Of a DNA stretch of 64,000 bases, positions 44,669 to 56,694 are shown one piece after another. Below the pieces are notes generated by a model. That model made no database searches. It was not told the origin of the DNA and saw nothing but the letters and a program-made list of their open reading frames with translations. Every line of letters begins with the position of its first letter. Position 1 is the stretch's first letter. The stretch is from Camphora micrantha. Taxonomy: Eukaryota; Streptophyta; Magnoliopsida; Laurales; Lauraceae. The position numbers and the translations under genes were made by a program. The stretch is from the NCBI GenBank assembly GCA_003546025.1, contig QPKB01000001.1, positions 35,828,684 through 35,892,683 on the forward strand, in the 5' to 3' direction.

Positions 44669-46141
44669 ATTAGTTTGAGAATGAATTCGGATCTGAGAAA
44701 CGAAGTGCAAGAGGAACAAAGACTGGGGCTGAAACCTTGCCCAAGTGCTGTATTGCACTTTTCTTTCTCAAATTCAGGTTTTTTTAAATGACAATGATAT
44801 GGATGCAAGATCTATTCTAATCACGAGTTTAGGATGATGAAAATGATGTAGATCTACAACCTTCGGATGATCCTAAACATGTTTTTAATGATGGATGATT
44901 ACTAAATATCAGATCTACTGTAAAATACTACTATTAATGCAGATCTACGATGTATGGATGATCCTAAGCATGTTTCTAACTACTAATGATGCTGAATACT
45001 AATTGAAAAGAACAAGATCTTGAAATACAGGTTTGGATTTCGTCTTTCAAGTCCTAGATGAAGCTTTTGTGCAGATCCATCGCTTTCGGAGGCTTTCTCC
45101 ATTGTTGATCTTGAAAACCAGAATGCTTCCTTTTCTCCTTTCTTCTAGTTCTAAAACTATCTCTATGGTGGCTACTCTCTTTCTCTCCATTTACTTCTTT
45201 TTTTCTCTCGTTCTGGTAGCCTCCCTTGCAAATGGTATTAAGAGATACTTAGATAGAGGTTTTTGGCGTGCAAGAGGGGTTAGGGGTTGCTGTTTGCACG
45301 AATTTCTAGAAGTTTCACGCATCCCAAGGTAAATCTAGGGTTTTGGGTGACTTGGGTGCACCGAGGGTGGCGCCCAAGTGGGTTTTGTGACTTAGGCACA
45401 CACCCAAGTGCGCCCAGGTCCTTTTTTGGGTTTAGTGGATTTAGGGTTCGGTTTCGGATTGTTTTTGGGCTAAGGTCGGGCTAAAATAGTGGAAACTGGG
45501 CTTGGGCGCATATGTGGGGGCGCCCATGTGTATTTTTAAGGTGACTGGGGACCGGGGCGCACTTGTGTGTGCACCCAAGTGCATTTTTAGACATGGGCGC
45601 ACCTGTAGTGGCACCCAGGTGTGTTTCTAGTGGGGCCGTTAGGGCAGTCTTCCAAGGGCCATATCTTTTGATCCGTTTGTCGAATTTGGATATTCTACAT
45701 ATCATCGAAAAGCTCTCGGAACATAGAATCCTTTTGGGCCATACATCATAATGATCAAAGGTCGGGAAATGGTAGGGATATCTAGATCAACAATTCTAGC
45801 CTCCTAATTCATGCTAATCATATTGTACTTAGGCAAACTAGGTGTAATCTCTCTACGAACAACCTATGTATTCTATGTAGTCTGGAAGGGGCTTGGATAG
45901 TGTTGTAGTCCGTTCCTTGTGTGAATAGTGGGTTGAACTCGAGATCTCGACGAGATTTGGCCTTTTCTCTCACGAATTTCTATAGATTGTCGAACTGAGT
46001 CTAAAATCATCAACAAGCATCTTCATCGTCATTAATTAATCTTAATTATACCATTAATCGTTCAATTATTGGTGAAGTGAGGGGGCACCGTTATATATGA
46101 CAGGTGTTTTAGGTTATCATAGGGGGCCAAATGAGGGTCTA
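44669..46141 (-). repeat. M 3' LTR, segment B, with hairpin words
   Basis: Resumes the M LTR after T and ends GGGTCTACA at 46141. Parallels 52236-53721 closely. Hairpin words near 45349, 45388, 45500, 45551 and 45591; the word at about 44735 has lost its left arm. Confidence 0.85.
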
Positions 46142-46156
46142 CAGTATGCCCCTCTT
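46142..46156 (-). other. Polypurine tract of M
   Basis: Minus strand CAAAGAGGGGCATAC directly before the LTR start TGTAGACCC. Confidence 0.72.
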
Positions 46157-49100
46157 TGGAGAACAACACGTGGAGAGTTGTGCTCCAAAGAAAGTAGACA
46201 CACCACTCATGACTCACGGGGAGCTTTTGAGCTCACGGAAGTGGCCACCTACGGATGTATGCAATTGCAAACTCGTTCTAAAGGTGAGGTTCACTCTTCT
46301 AGGATCGATCCTGATTTAGGAGAAAAAGAAAAAAAAAAAGAAGTTACGTCCCTACTAATTTGATTGGAAACCTGAGATTTGTGCCTCGATGCCCATGGTA
46401 TTGCCACGTGGCGGGTTGGGAACTGTGCCCTGGTTGCTTAATTTAAATTAATGGTGGGAACTGTGCCCCGGTGGTCTGAATCAGAAGTCAATCTTTGGAT
46501 TGGCTAAGTTGGCTAAGTCACTATTAGAGTTTCATTTGTTCTTACAATAGAGTTCAATTCAATTTGTCATATATAATGTCTTTTGACTTTCATCCATAGT
46601 TGAATGCTCAAGGCAAAGTTAAAACTAACTAGCAATAATGGAGATCTTGAAGGCAATCACAAATATAGTTCAAGCAATGGTGTGAGGTGCATGTGAGAAT
46701 GAGATGCATTTTTTATTCTGAAAAGAGATTTTATTTTGAAACTCGGGTATGCATCGAAAAAGCTAAATCAATGGAAGATGTTCACTGGAATACTTGTCAC
46801 TCTCTAGGGATCTTTATCTTCACCCAAGATTAGATGAGAACCTGGGATAGATTCGATCATCATTTCGTGCTTATCATGGAGAGTTTCGAGTTACACGGAT
46901 TCCATCCTCCAACATCAAGACTTGAGTCGGCAAACACCACAATTCGTGATAACACGGTATTATGGTCGCCGTACCGATTATAAGCGCTTAAGGGAGGCCT
47001 ACGGCTACTCAATTTCCAGACGTGAGGTAAAATCATGAAAATCATGGTTAGGGATACTTACCTCAAGAGCTTTCCGCAAATCCGATGTTGGGGATCACTA
47101 TCGCTTTCTTTCGTTGTTTGTTTGTCGAAGCTTGTGAACTTGTCATCAATCTCCATCAGTATGCTTGAATATCCTTCACCTTTGGTGTTTTCGCTTTCGC
47201 TTTGGGAACCTGTATTGAACAGACACCAAAAGATTCTGCATTTTTTGTTAGTGCTCAGTTTCATGATTTGCAAAGATAACAATTCTAATTTCATTGATGG
47301 AGATGACATGGGATGTAATGCACAATGTTAGATGTATGCGTGATGGGATTAATGTGCACATGACGTGGCTAGACCCCTTGTGATGGGACAATATTTGGTT
47401 TGACAATGCGTCGTGCTATTGTGCGTGTGCCTCTTTAGCTTCCTTTTTTTGTGTTTTTTATTTTTTTTTTTATTTTTTAAATTTCATTTTTATTTTTTTT
47501 TTGTTTTTTTGTCTGATCATCATTTTTGCCAATTTCTTAGGCTTTCAGGGCAGAAATGGGTGTAGGCATGGTTGGCACCCAACCTTTCAAAGCATTGCTT
47601 TTCCATATTTTGTGTGCAGAGATCCTCTCTACTCTCCTTTGCATATTTTTCTTCAATTCTGAAATCCGAATGTGAGAGGTTTCAACTCATCTTTTATCTG
47701 AGTGAGAGGTGTTTCTTGTTTAAGTTGATTGTTCAAGTTTGATTAGTTTGTTTGTTTTTAGATTAATTATTTTAATTATGTTGTTTTATCATGTGTGTTG
47801 GTGGGTTTTATCATATTTATGTTCAGGTTTAAGTTCCTTAAACTTTTTATTCATATTAGTGTTGTTTTGAATCGGTTTGTGATTTTTAGGCTATTTGTGT
47901 TTTTGTTCTTGAAATGGACATAGCCCCCTTTCTTTGACTTTTCATTATTTTTACCCAAAAATCTTGAACCCCAGTGGTCCGGTCCTAATTTTGCAAAGAG
48001 GATAATTATTGATCAAAAATAGGTTTAGGAGTGGGCCATGGATTAGGTTTGTTCAAATTCTATGGCATAGACCCCCAAGTTTTCCATCTCCTTTATTTTT
48101 CTTTAAATGAAGTTCTAAGATGTGGAATGAAGTTCGACCATTGACCGTGATGGCCATAGAGGTGATGGATCTTCATAAAAATGGTGAGGCATGTTCGTTT
48201 CAGTCTGGGGATGGGGAGATCAAGACCTAGCTGGATTTGGCCGAAATTTGGGGGAAAAGGGGGTTTTGTGCAATTTGTAGAAATTAATGAAATTGGTTGG
48301 TGTGATAAGGTCTGTTGAGTGTTTTAATTTTTGGTGAACTTTTAGATGTGTTTTATTGTTTTTGTGGATTTAAGGGGGCAATTTTAATTCTTTTTTTTTT
48401 TTTTTTTGTCTTTTATTTTGTGTGTGTTTATATGTGATGTATGGTGATGGATGAGTGATGTATTATAGATGTGGTCATGGTGTAATGAGGTGAAGTGAAA
48501 TGGAGTGAGGTGTAGTGGTAAAGACGTGAAGGAGTATGGAATAAAGTGATGCGTGGAGGAGTGGTAAAGTTTTATTTCCTATAAATGATGTATGCATGCA
48601 AACCAAAGAAATGTGTGTTTTATTATCATTTCTTGTTGATTGTGGTTATGAGGTGTGTTTTAACCTTGTCTTTTAGCTTAGTTGTGGATTGATTGAATTT
48701 TAAAATTGGTTTTGTTTAGTTTTAATTTGTTTTTTGCTGGTTTCATTTTATTAGCTTGGTTTTAAATGTTGATTTAGGGTTAATTTAATTTGATTAGTTT
48801 ATTATTTTGACTTTTATGCTTTATGTTGTTTTAAGTTTGTCTTGGTTTGGTTTGGTTGTGAGTTAATATATATATATATATATTTTAATGTGGCCTTAGT
48901 TGGTTGGTTTATCCGTTTGTTTATTCATTGCTCTTTTTTTTAGTTGGTTTTTTTTTATCATCGGTGAGTTGGTTTTTTATTGTTTTTTTTGTTGTGTCTA
49001 TTTGTTTTTAAATTAAGTTCTTTGTTATTGGTTGGTTGGTGGTTTTTATTGATTGTTAATCTATTATTTTTGCAAAGTAAAAGAAGAGTGGAGGACGTCC

Positions 49101-49403
49101 TATGACAACCCCAATTGGTCTCGGCTTAAAGGGGTGAGGAGGAGTGCAATAGGGCCACCAGTTCATCTTGAATGAGCGGGGGAACCAAGAGGTGTGCATC
49201 CTCCTTCTCTGCTTTGTTGGGTTAAGTCTTTAATTCAGGTTTAAGTTTGAGTTTAATTTGAATTTTAAGTCTTTTAGTTTTAAGTTCAAGTTTGGTTTTA
49301 ATTTTAAATTTAAGTTTGGTTTTAGTTCTTCATTTAGTGAGTTGATTTCTTTTATGGAATTTGATTTGGTAGCTCACTTGGCGTCCTTATCAAGGTGGCT
49401 TAG
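46157..49403 (-). other. M interior, non-coding
   Basis: No gag-pol frame on either strand. A possible exon on the minus strand at 47209-47062 (148 nt) is bounded by ATACAG and GTAAGT and reads openly (EGYSSILMEIDDKF); I do not recognise it. 47400-49100 is T-rich low-complexity DNA with AT repeats (about 48868-48882). Confidence 0.45.
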
Positions 49404-51489
49404 TGTCAGACCCCGACCCAGGTTTAGTATGTTTAATTATTTATTTAGCCATGATTAGTCTCTAAGTGGGATTAGAGGATGATTAGTTTGATTTTTAAGC
49501 TAGATTAAACTTTCGAATAGCTTTGGGGAATTTTGAGAGCCATTGGACTTAGTTTGACATGGGCTGGGGCGCCCATGTGACGCGTGTTATTTGGGGGAAT
49601 TTATTCTCGATTTCAAAGAATTCCAAATTTTACTCCTTTTGATTTGTTTTATTGATCTCAACAATTTTTATGTTTTGTCCGTTTGAATTTGAAGTTCAGA
49701 AATCGCGTTCTTCGAGAAAAAGGGCAAAATGACTTTTCACACCAAATTTGTGCATAAATTTTGAAACTTGCAAATCATGAGGAAAATATACTTTTTGGAA
49801 ACTAGATATTTCGATGATCAACTTTGTCTTCTTCGTCGATCTCATTTGGGACCCACAAATGATAGATCCGTCCATGTGAAGACTTGAGGGCCAATGGGGC
49901 CCACTTCCTTAACTTAAAACACAAAACCCACGTTGGGTTTCTTCTTCATTCCATTTTCCTGCAACAACATAGTTGAGAGTTGTGTTTCTTCTTCTCCTCC
50001 ATGTCTACAACTTCTCTCCTCTTGCATGTACCCTTCTTGAGTGCTATTTAGAGAGTTAATTTTACAAATCTCTTCTCATTCCTCTTGGCTTCCTTTTGGT
50101 ATCATTTTCAAGGACTTTGAGCTGGGACAACCTTCTTCTCCAAGCTCTTCTCTTTGTTTAAAGCTCTTCAAAGGTTAGCAATGGATTCCACTTCGAATTT
50201 CTGGTTTAATTGGACCATTTAGAACCCTTTCTTCATGCATGCAAAAGAGGTTCTTTGAGAGCTCCTTCTAATTTCAAATTTGGTGGATTTTTGTGTGTTT
50301 TGCATGGGGGTTTTTGTAGATTGGGAGCTTGCTATGGGAAAGGAGTCCTTTAAGTTGCTTGTGATCTTTTTTGGAGTAAAGGCAAGTGAATAGTCCTATT
50401 TGAGAATGCATGCTACATAAATCCTGATTTCTTCTTGAACTTTTGATTTGAAAATGTTAAGTACTTCAATGTTTGTTTTACTATGGAGATGTGAATTTCA
50501 GAATGGGCTAATGTTACTTCCTTGCTCAGTTATATGATGAACAATTCAGTTGGTGATTTCTTTAGTCACTCCTATTTTAATTCTGAAATTGATTTTTAGA
50601 TGATTGAATGAAGGTAATGGTTTATGGTTAAATGGGAGTTATCAATGCTAAATGTGATTCAAATTTTGTGAGAAAGAAGGTAGAATTGAATGAGAAAGGA
50701 GGGAAGAGAACTGAAAAGGAAAGGAATAGTTGTAGAAATCTATACCAAATCGGACAGGGCAGAGCCCAGTCTGCTCGAGCGGGCCTTGGGCTGCTCGAGC
50801 GGACCAGGCTCTGTTTGGCAGCAGAGCGAGCCAGAGAGCTAGCCGCTCGAGCAGCCCAGCTTCTGGATGGGCTCCGCTCGAGCAGACCCTCCACCGCTCG
50901 AGCGGGCTTAGGCTCTGTCAGGCCCTTTTCAGTAGGCGCCCTGGCCCTTTTTCAACATGTTATTCCCCTACTATTTGATGTGTTTAGGAAATGAAGGATT
51001 TGAAAGTAACACATTGAAGGAAATGAAGGATTTGAAAGTAACACATTGAATTATGTAAATTGAATGTATGTTAGAATTACCTGGGGAAATCTTGTGAGCC
51101 TTAATACACACTTTACAACCTTAAATGTTGGAGATTTTCATTGGTACCAAACTCATCATTATAAATGGACATTAGGGGGTTAAGTGTGTATTGAGACAAC
51201 CGATGGTAAGCCATTAAACCATTATATACATTACTTCATTCCAAGTTAGAGAAATTTGTATGATTTCAACAAATTGATTTGAATTAGATTTGAGTAGTTC
51301 GCCATGTTAGAAAAATATCGGTAAGGCTACTTATCTGCTTCGTTTTAAAATTGTCAGTTAGTATTTGTTCAGGAGTAGTCCTTTTATTGATTTCAGAAAT
51401 GTATTACTATGATTTGATTTGTATCGATTCGGGTTTTGGTTTTGAATGGCACCACTAACCTTAGGTTACCTTGTTGGACTAATCACCCG
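49404..51489 (+). mobile_element. Truncated Tekay-like LTR fragment
   Basis: Starts TGTCAGACCCCGACC and follows the T LTR layout (AAGCTCTTCAAAGGTTAGC donor-like site at about 50174, palindrome array 50771-50907, CACCACTAACCTTAG near 51450). It breaks off at 51489, where M LTR sequence TTATGGTTTTATG begins. The remaining LTR, and the missing left part of the M 5' LTR, have been deleted. Confidence 0.75.
50771..50907. repeat. CTCGAG-cored array, inverted halves
   Basis: CTGCTCGAGCGG at 50771 and 50791; its reverse complement CCGCTCGAGCAG near 50843 and 50874; CCGCTCGAGCGGG near 50894. The array as a whole is therefore an inverted repeat. Confidence 0.88.
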
Positions 51490-53721
51490 GTTATGGTTTT
51501 ATGATTTTTTTTTGGGTAGTCTATGCAATGTAACCTAACCTAAAGTATTGATGATTTGATAGTTCGAAGTTCAGAAGTTCATCAATCAATCAAAGTCATC
51601 ACAAAGATTCAACAGCAAGCTAAATGAAATGAAAAATGTAGAAAATGCAGGCCGGAAGGCTAAATGGGGACCTGGGTGCACACACAGGGGTGCCCAAGTG
51701 TCCCTTGGCAAAGACCTGGGCGCCCAAGTACCTTTTTTTTTCTTTCTTTTCTTTCCCTCCCTTTTTGGGCAATGTACGTGGTCCTCTTTCAGTTCTTTCA
51801 ATATTTGTTTTTACTGATTCGAAGGCTTTGATATCAAACTATATGAAAAGAAACCCGGATTAGAGAGACAAAATGGATGCGATACGAAAACCGAGGTCAA
51901 AACCTTATTCCAGAGACTTAGGCGCACCTGTGTATGCACCCAAGTGCTTTTCCTGCACTTTTTCCCTTCTTTTTCTTTGAGCAATAAATTTGGTATTCTT
52001 TCGATGCCTTTCACACGATTCAGAATGCAAAATTACAGATCCGAAGGCTTTGATATCAACTTATACAAGAATGGACTCATATCTAAGAAGCAAAATGCAC
52101 GCAGAATGGAAAATAGGGGTCGAAACCCTCACTTTGGACTTACAGGGGCGCCCAAGTACTTTTCTGCGTTTTTTCTTTTCTCAATGCTTTTCGCGTGATT
52201 TGGAACCTAAAGTCACAGATCCGAGGTTCTAATATCAACTAGTTTGAGAATGAATTCGGATCTAAGAAACGAAGTGCAAGAGGAACGAAAACTGGGGCTA
52301 AAACCTTGTCCCTGGACTTGGGCGCACCAACAGTGGCGCCCAAGTGCTTTATTGCACTTTTCTTTTTTAAATTCGGATTTTTTCCAATGAAAATGATATG
52401 AATGCAAGATCTATTCTTATCACGAGTTCAGGATGATGAAAATGATGCAGATCTACAACCTACGGAAGATCCTAAGCGTGTTTCTAATGATGGATGATTA
52501 CTAAATATCAGGTCTACTGTAACAATACTTCTATTAATGCAGATCTACGATGTATGGATGATCCTAAGCATGTTTCTAACTACCAATGATGCTGAATACT
52601 AATTGAAAAGAACTAGATCTAGAAATACCGGTTTGGATTGCTTCTTTTAAGTCTTAGATGAAGCTCTTGTGTAGATCCATCGCTTTTGGAGGCTTTCTCC
52701 ATTGTTGATCTTAAAAACCAGAATGCTTCCTTTTTCTCCTTTCTTCTAGATCTAAAACTATCTCTATGGTGGCTACTCTCTTTCTCTCCATTTACTTCTT
52801 TTTTTCTCTCTTTCTGGTAGCCTCCCTTGCAAATGGTATTAAGAGATACTTAGAGGTTTTTGGCGTGCAAGAGGGGATAGGGTTGCTGTTTGGGTGACTT
52901 GGGCATCCTAGGTTTTTCACGCATCCCAAGGTAAATATAGGGTTTGGGTGACTTGGGCGCACCTAGGGTGGCGCCCAAGTGGGTTTTGTGACTTGGGCGC
53001 ACACCCAAGTGCGCCCAGGTCCTTTTTTGGGTTAAGTGGATTTAGGGTTCGGTTTCATATTGTTTTTGGGCTAAGGTCGGGCTAAAATAGTGGAAACTGG
53101 GCTTGGGCGCACACGTGAGGGAGCCCATGTGTATTTTTAAGGTGACTGGGGACCTAGTGCATTTCTGGACATGGGCGCACCTGTAGTGGCACCCAGGTGT
53201 GTTTCTAGTGGGGCTGTTAGGGCAGTCTTCCGAGGGCCATATCTTTTGATCTGTTTGTCGGATTTGGATGTTCTACATATCATCGGAAAGCTCTCAGAAT
53301 GTAGAATCTTTTTGGTCCATACATCATAATGATCAGAGGTCGGGAAATGGCAGGGATATCTGGATCAACAATTCTAGCCTCCTAATTCATGCTAATCATA
53401 TTGTACTTAGGCAAACTAAGTGTAATCTCTCTACGAACAACCTGAGTGTGTTCTATGTAGTCTGGAAGGGGCTTGGATAGTGTTGTAGTCCGTTCCTTGT
53501 GTGAATAGTGGGTTGAACTCGAGATCTCGACGAGATTTGGCCTTTTCTCTCACGAATTTCTATAGATTGTCAACTAAGTCTAAAATCATCAACAAGCATC
53601 TTCATCGTCATTAATTAATCTTAATTATACCATTAATCATTCAATTATTGGTGAAGTGGGGGCACCGTTATATATGACAGGTGTTTGAGGTTATCATAGG
53701 GGGCCAAATAAGGTGTCTACA
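51490..53721 (-). repeat. M 5' LTR, partial, with hairpin words
   Basis: Matches 29415-30188 plus 44669-46141 and ends GTGTCTACA. Hairpin words at about 51669, 51713, 51917, 52316, 52950, 52990, 53098 and 53169. The word at 52137 is cut by a small deletion compared with 30060. Confidence 0.85.
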
Positions 53722-55112
53722 AGGATGTCACACACACAATCATTCTCAATCAGGATGCGGAAGCGTGTAGCAAACCAAGTTTGTAATTTCATCCCATAAT
53801 CACAAGACTGATAACACAAGTATATAAATCATGATGTCAGAGTAAGCAATGATCATAAAGCATTCCCAAGTGTAAGGTTAATGTTTATACAAAAGATCAG
53901 TTAATTAATCACTCCCCAAAAATAAAGGCCAACAAAGGCCAGTACAACCAAAAGAATTCCCAAAATGTGTTAGTCACTATCCCAAAAGATGTTCACAACT
54001 CAAGGCTTGACCGAAAGTCTACACGACATCATTAGGCTACCATTCTCCTACGCATTACGGCTCTCCGGCCGTCTCCTCCGGCTCCTCCTCGAGGATGAGG
54101 AAATCTTGACCTGAGTACCAAAAGAGTGGGTCAGACATGACGGTCTGGCTAGTGGGTGAAAATATACAAACAATAAAGTAATTTAAAGGTTACCTTGGAG
54201 AAACGATTAAAACCTATTTAAGCTATAATTTTCATGAAATGAGATGCATCATTTATCCGAAAACACATGTATAATATAAAACATGTAAAGGTACCATTGA
54301 ACAAGAAACTGGCATGATGGCAACCACACAAAGCTAAATCCTCCATCACTAGTGTGATGAGAGCACATTGGGGGCATTGGCCTCAGACACACGAAGTGAC
54401 GAGAGCCAACGAAATATATATATATATATACAGATAGCTAAACAAGACCACGGCCGCGAAACAGGGTAGCGGGGCAAGACAGGACCCAGACTGCAGCTGG
54501 CAGAAGCAAAATGAGGACCCCCAAGTCGGTGGATCAAACCGATAAGGTTGTCCAAGCTTAGTGGTGCCAACTTATAGGTCACATGAAGAAATCAGGACAT
54601 ATACATATATTTATATAGGTGTATAACACCCAAGCAGGCTGGACAGGGTGCTCATAGGCACATATTTCACATTAATATCTGGTCATGCATGTACGGGGCT
54701 GGCAGAACACATCAAGTGCATGTATCAATAGTTTTAAGGTAACACTAGGAGTGACACATGAAAATAGGTGAGAACATATGTAATTCAAGTAAAAGAGAGC
54801 ACAAATGGGTTTCCATAAAAGTCCGGACCATATATTGAGACTTTAAGATTTAATTCAATGTGTATAGGACACTCATATGTCAAGTATTGTTTTGGCTTGG
54901 CACTCCTGAAGATCGAAGACATTCCAAGCCCCCTATGCACATTAGCCCGTCAAAATTCCTTAATAAATTTCCGTGATGGGATTTCTTCCTCAATCAAGCT
55001 TCAAACATCACCCCCTAGGTCCCACCATTGCATTAGGGCTCCAAACAGACCTCTCCCAAGCATTAGAACATCATTTCAAAGCCCCCTGCATTGACCCAGG
55101 CTTGTAGTGCAG

Positions 55113-55260
55113 TTGGCTCGAGCGGACCCAAAGTTCGCTCGAGCCACCAGCTCTCTGGGAGGGGTTCGCTCGAGTGAACTTGGCCTAATCCGGTTGGCTC
55201 GAGCAAACCTGATGGTCGGCTCAAGCCAACCAGCCTCTGGATGGGTTCGCTCGAGCGAAC
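55113..55260. repeat. CTCGAG-cored palindrome array in S1
   Basis: Six words, alternating GGCTCGAGC and GTTCGCTCGAGYGAAC types, near 55113, 55132, 55163, 55193, 55214 and 55244. Confidence 0.88.
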
Positions 55261-56149
55261 TCTGCCAGAAACTGATTCTGGTGCATTTCTAGCTTCCTTC
55301 CTTCCTTTTCCTGCAACCCCTTTAAGCCACCCTTCCTTTACATAAATGAGGGCTTACAACCATCTCAACACTACTCTTATTCCTCCATCAAAACATCCCA
55401 CAAATTGCATCAAAATCCATCACATTTATCATCATTTCATCACAAGAAACCCATCATTCATGGAATCCAAATGCAAACATAAAGCAAGTTTTAATAAAAT
55501 AACAATGCTCACATTTCCAACAGATTAAATAAGAAAGAAAGACTCATCAATATGCCTTTTCAAAGCAATAGAAACCATGGCAAGAAAGGTAGATGAAAAC
55601 ACATATGAAATCACCAAGAACAATTAATATAAATCAAGATTTTCCCATAAAACATGTTAACATTCAAAACTCATCCATTTATCTACTTGCATTAGCCTCC
55701 AAACTAGCTAAGCAAGCTCCTAATCACACTCCCAGCCACAAATCTCCAAGCTACACAAAAACCCCCAAAATACACCCATTTAGAACCCTAAAAAGCCAAA
55801 ACAACGAACAAGAGAGAGAGAGCTTCCAATAATGAAGATGGAGGCCCTCTAGGGCTAGGGGAACACAATTCTAGAAGTTGGGGAAGATTGCTTACTTGGA
55901 AGTTTCTCAAATAGCAAGAGTTTTCTCACAATGAATCTTGAAATGGGTGGTTTCTCCTACAAATGGTACCAATGGGAAGCCTTCAAGATGGGGAAGAAGA
56001 TGACGGAGTCCATTTCTCCATTTGGTAAGAGCTTGTAGTGGATTGAAGATGGAAGAGCAAGAAGAAGAGAAGCAAAACCCTAAGGCAGCTGGCCAAATCC
56101 TCTCACGGGTTTTTGATAAGGAAGAGAGTAAAGTGGGAAGATGGGTTCT

Positions 56150-56158
56150 CTTTATATA
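56150..56158 (-). promoter_or_regulatory. TATA box of S1
   Basis: TATATAAAG on the minus strand, 263 bp before the GTAAGC motif at 55895. Confidence 0.65.
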
Positions 56159-56694
56159 GGGGATGAAGGAGGGTCCCACAACTAACTAAACTTGTTGCGC
56201 TAAAAACATGGTTTTCCGAGCCTCGGATGAGTTCGACGAAGAAGGGAAAGTTGCCGTCATAAAATCTAGTTTCCAAAAAGTATACATTTCAAGGGTTTTG
56301 GAGACATTGAAAATTGTGTCCAGATTTTGTGTAAAAAGACTATTTTGCCCTCGAAGTTGGAAAAGTCGGGTTTTGGCATCTCGAACAGGAATGGAGTAAA
56401 CACGAAAGTTGTAGAGGTTAACGAGATAAGTCAAACGGAGTTAAAGAACAAATTTTCGGATAAGCCCCCTATACTTACACAAAACACAAAGAACGAATAA
56501 GCCCCCTATACTTACACAAAACACAAAGAGACCCTCCAAGAGTCTCATTAAATAAAAAAGGCTCTCAAAATTCCCCAATGCTATATAAAAGCTATTCTAA
56601 TCCCAAACTTTAAAAAAAAATCTATTAATCTCACTTAGAGCTAATACATGACTTAATTAGTGCTAATTGCAGTCACTCGAGTCGGGGTCTTACA

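Larger units (their letters stand above)
26371..53721 (-). mobile_element. Element M: large LTR retrotransposon, probably Tat-lineage, non-coding, heavily interrupted
   Basis: M interrupts S1; GGATG occurs at 26366-26370 and 53723-53727, with one extra base after the right terminus. Minus-strand ends are TGTAGAC...TTCA. Left (3') LTR: 26371-30188 plus 44669-46141, about 5 kb once inserts are removed. PPT: 46142-46156. Interior: 46157-49403, no retroelement coding frame. Right (5') LTR: only 51490-53721 remains. The LTR start TGTAGAC and a GAGGGGCAT PPT fit Tat/Ogre elements, which is an inference. Its LTRs carry hairpin-word arrays. Nested inside are the 27227 solo LTR, Tekay element T and the 49404 LTR fragment. 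Confidence 0.8.
53723..56694 (-). mobile_element. Solo LTR S1, right segment
   Basis: Resumes after M with GGATGTCACAC and GATGCGGAAGCGTGTAGCAAA, matching S2 near 37990, and ends GGGGTCTTACA before CCCAG (56695-56699). With 26193-26370 it makes an LTR of about 3.15 kb. TATA 56150-56158 and GTAAGC motif at 55895, both minus. Confidence 0.9.

Noticed and set aside
50628..50994. Arg- and Ala-rich frames of 88-120 codons on both strands
   Set aside because: They come from the CTCGAG-cored array in an LTR; both strands are open because the words are palindromes.
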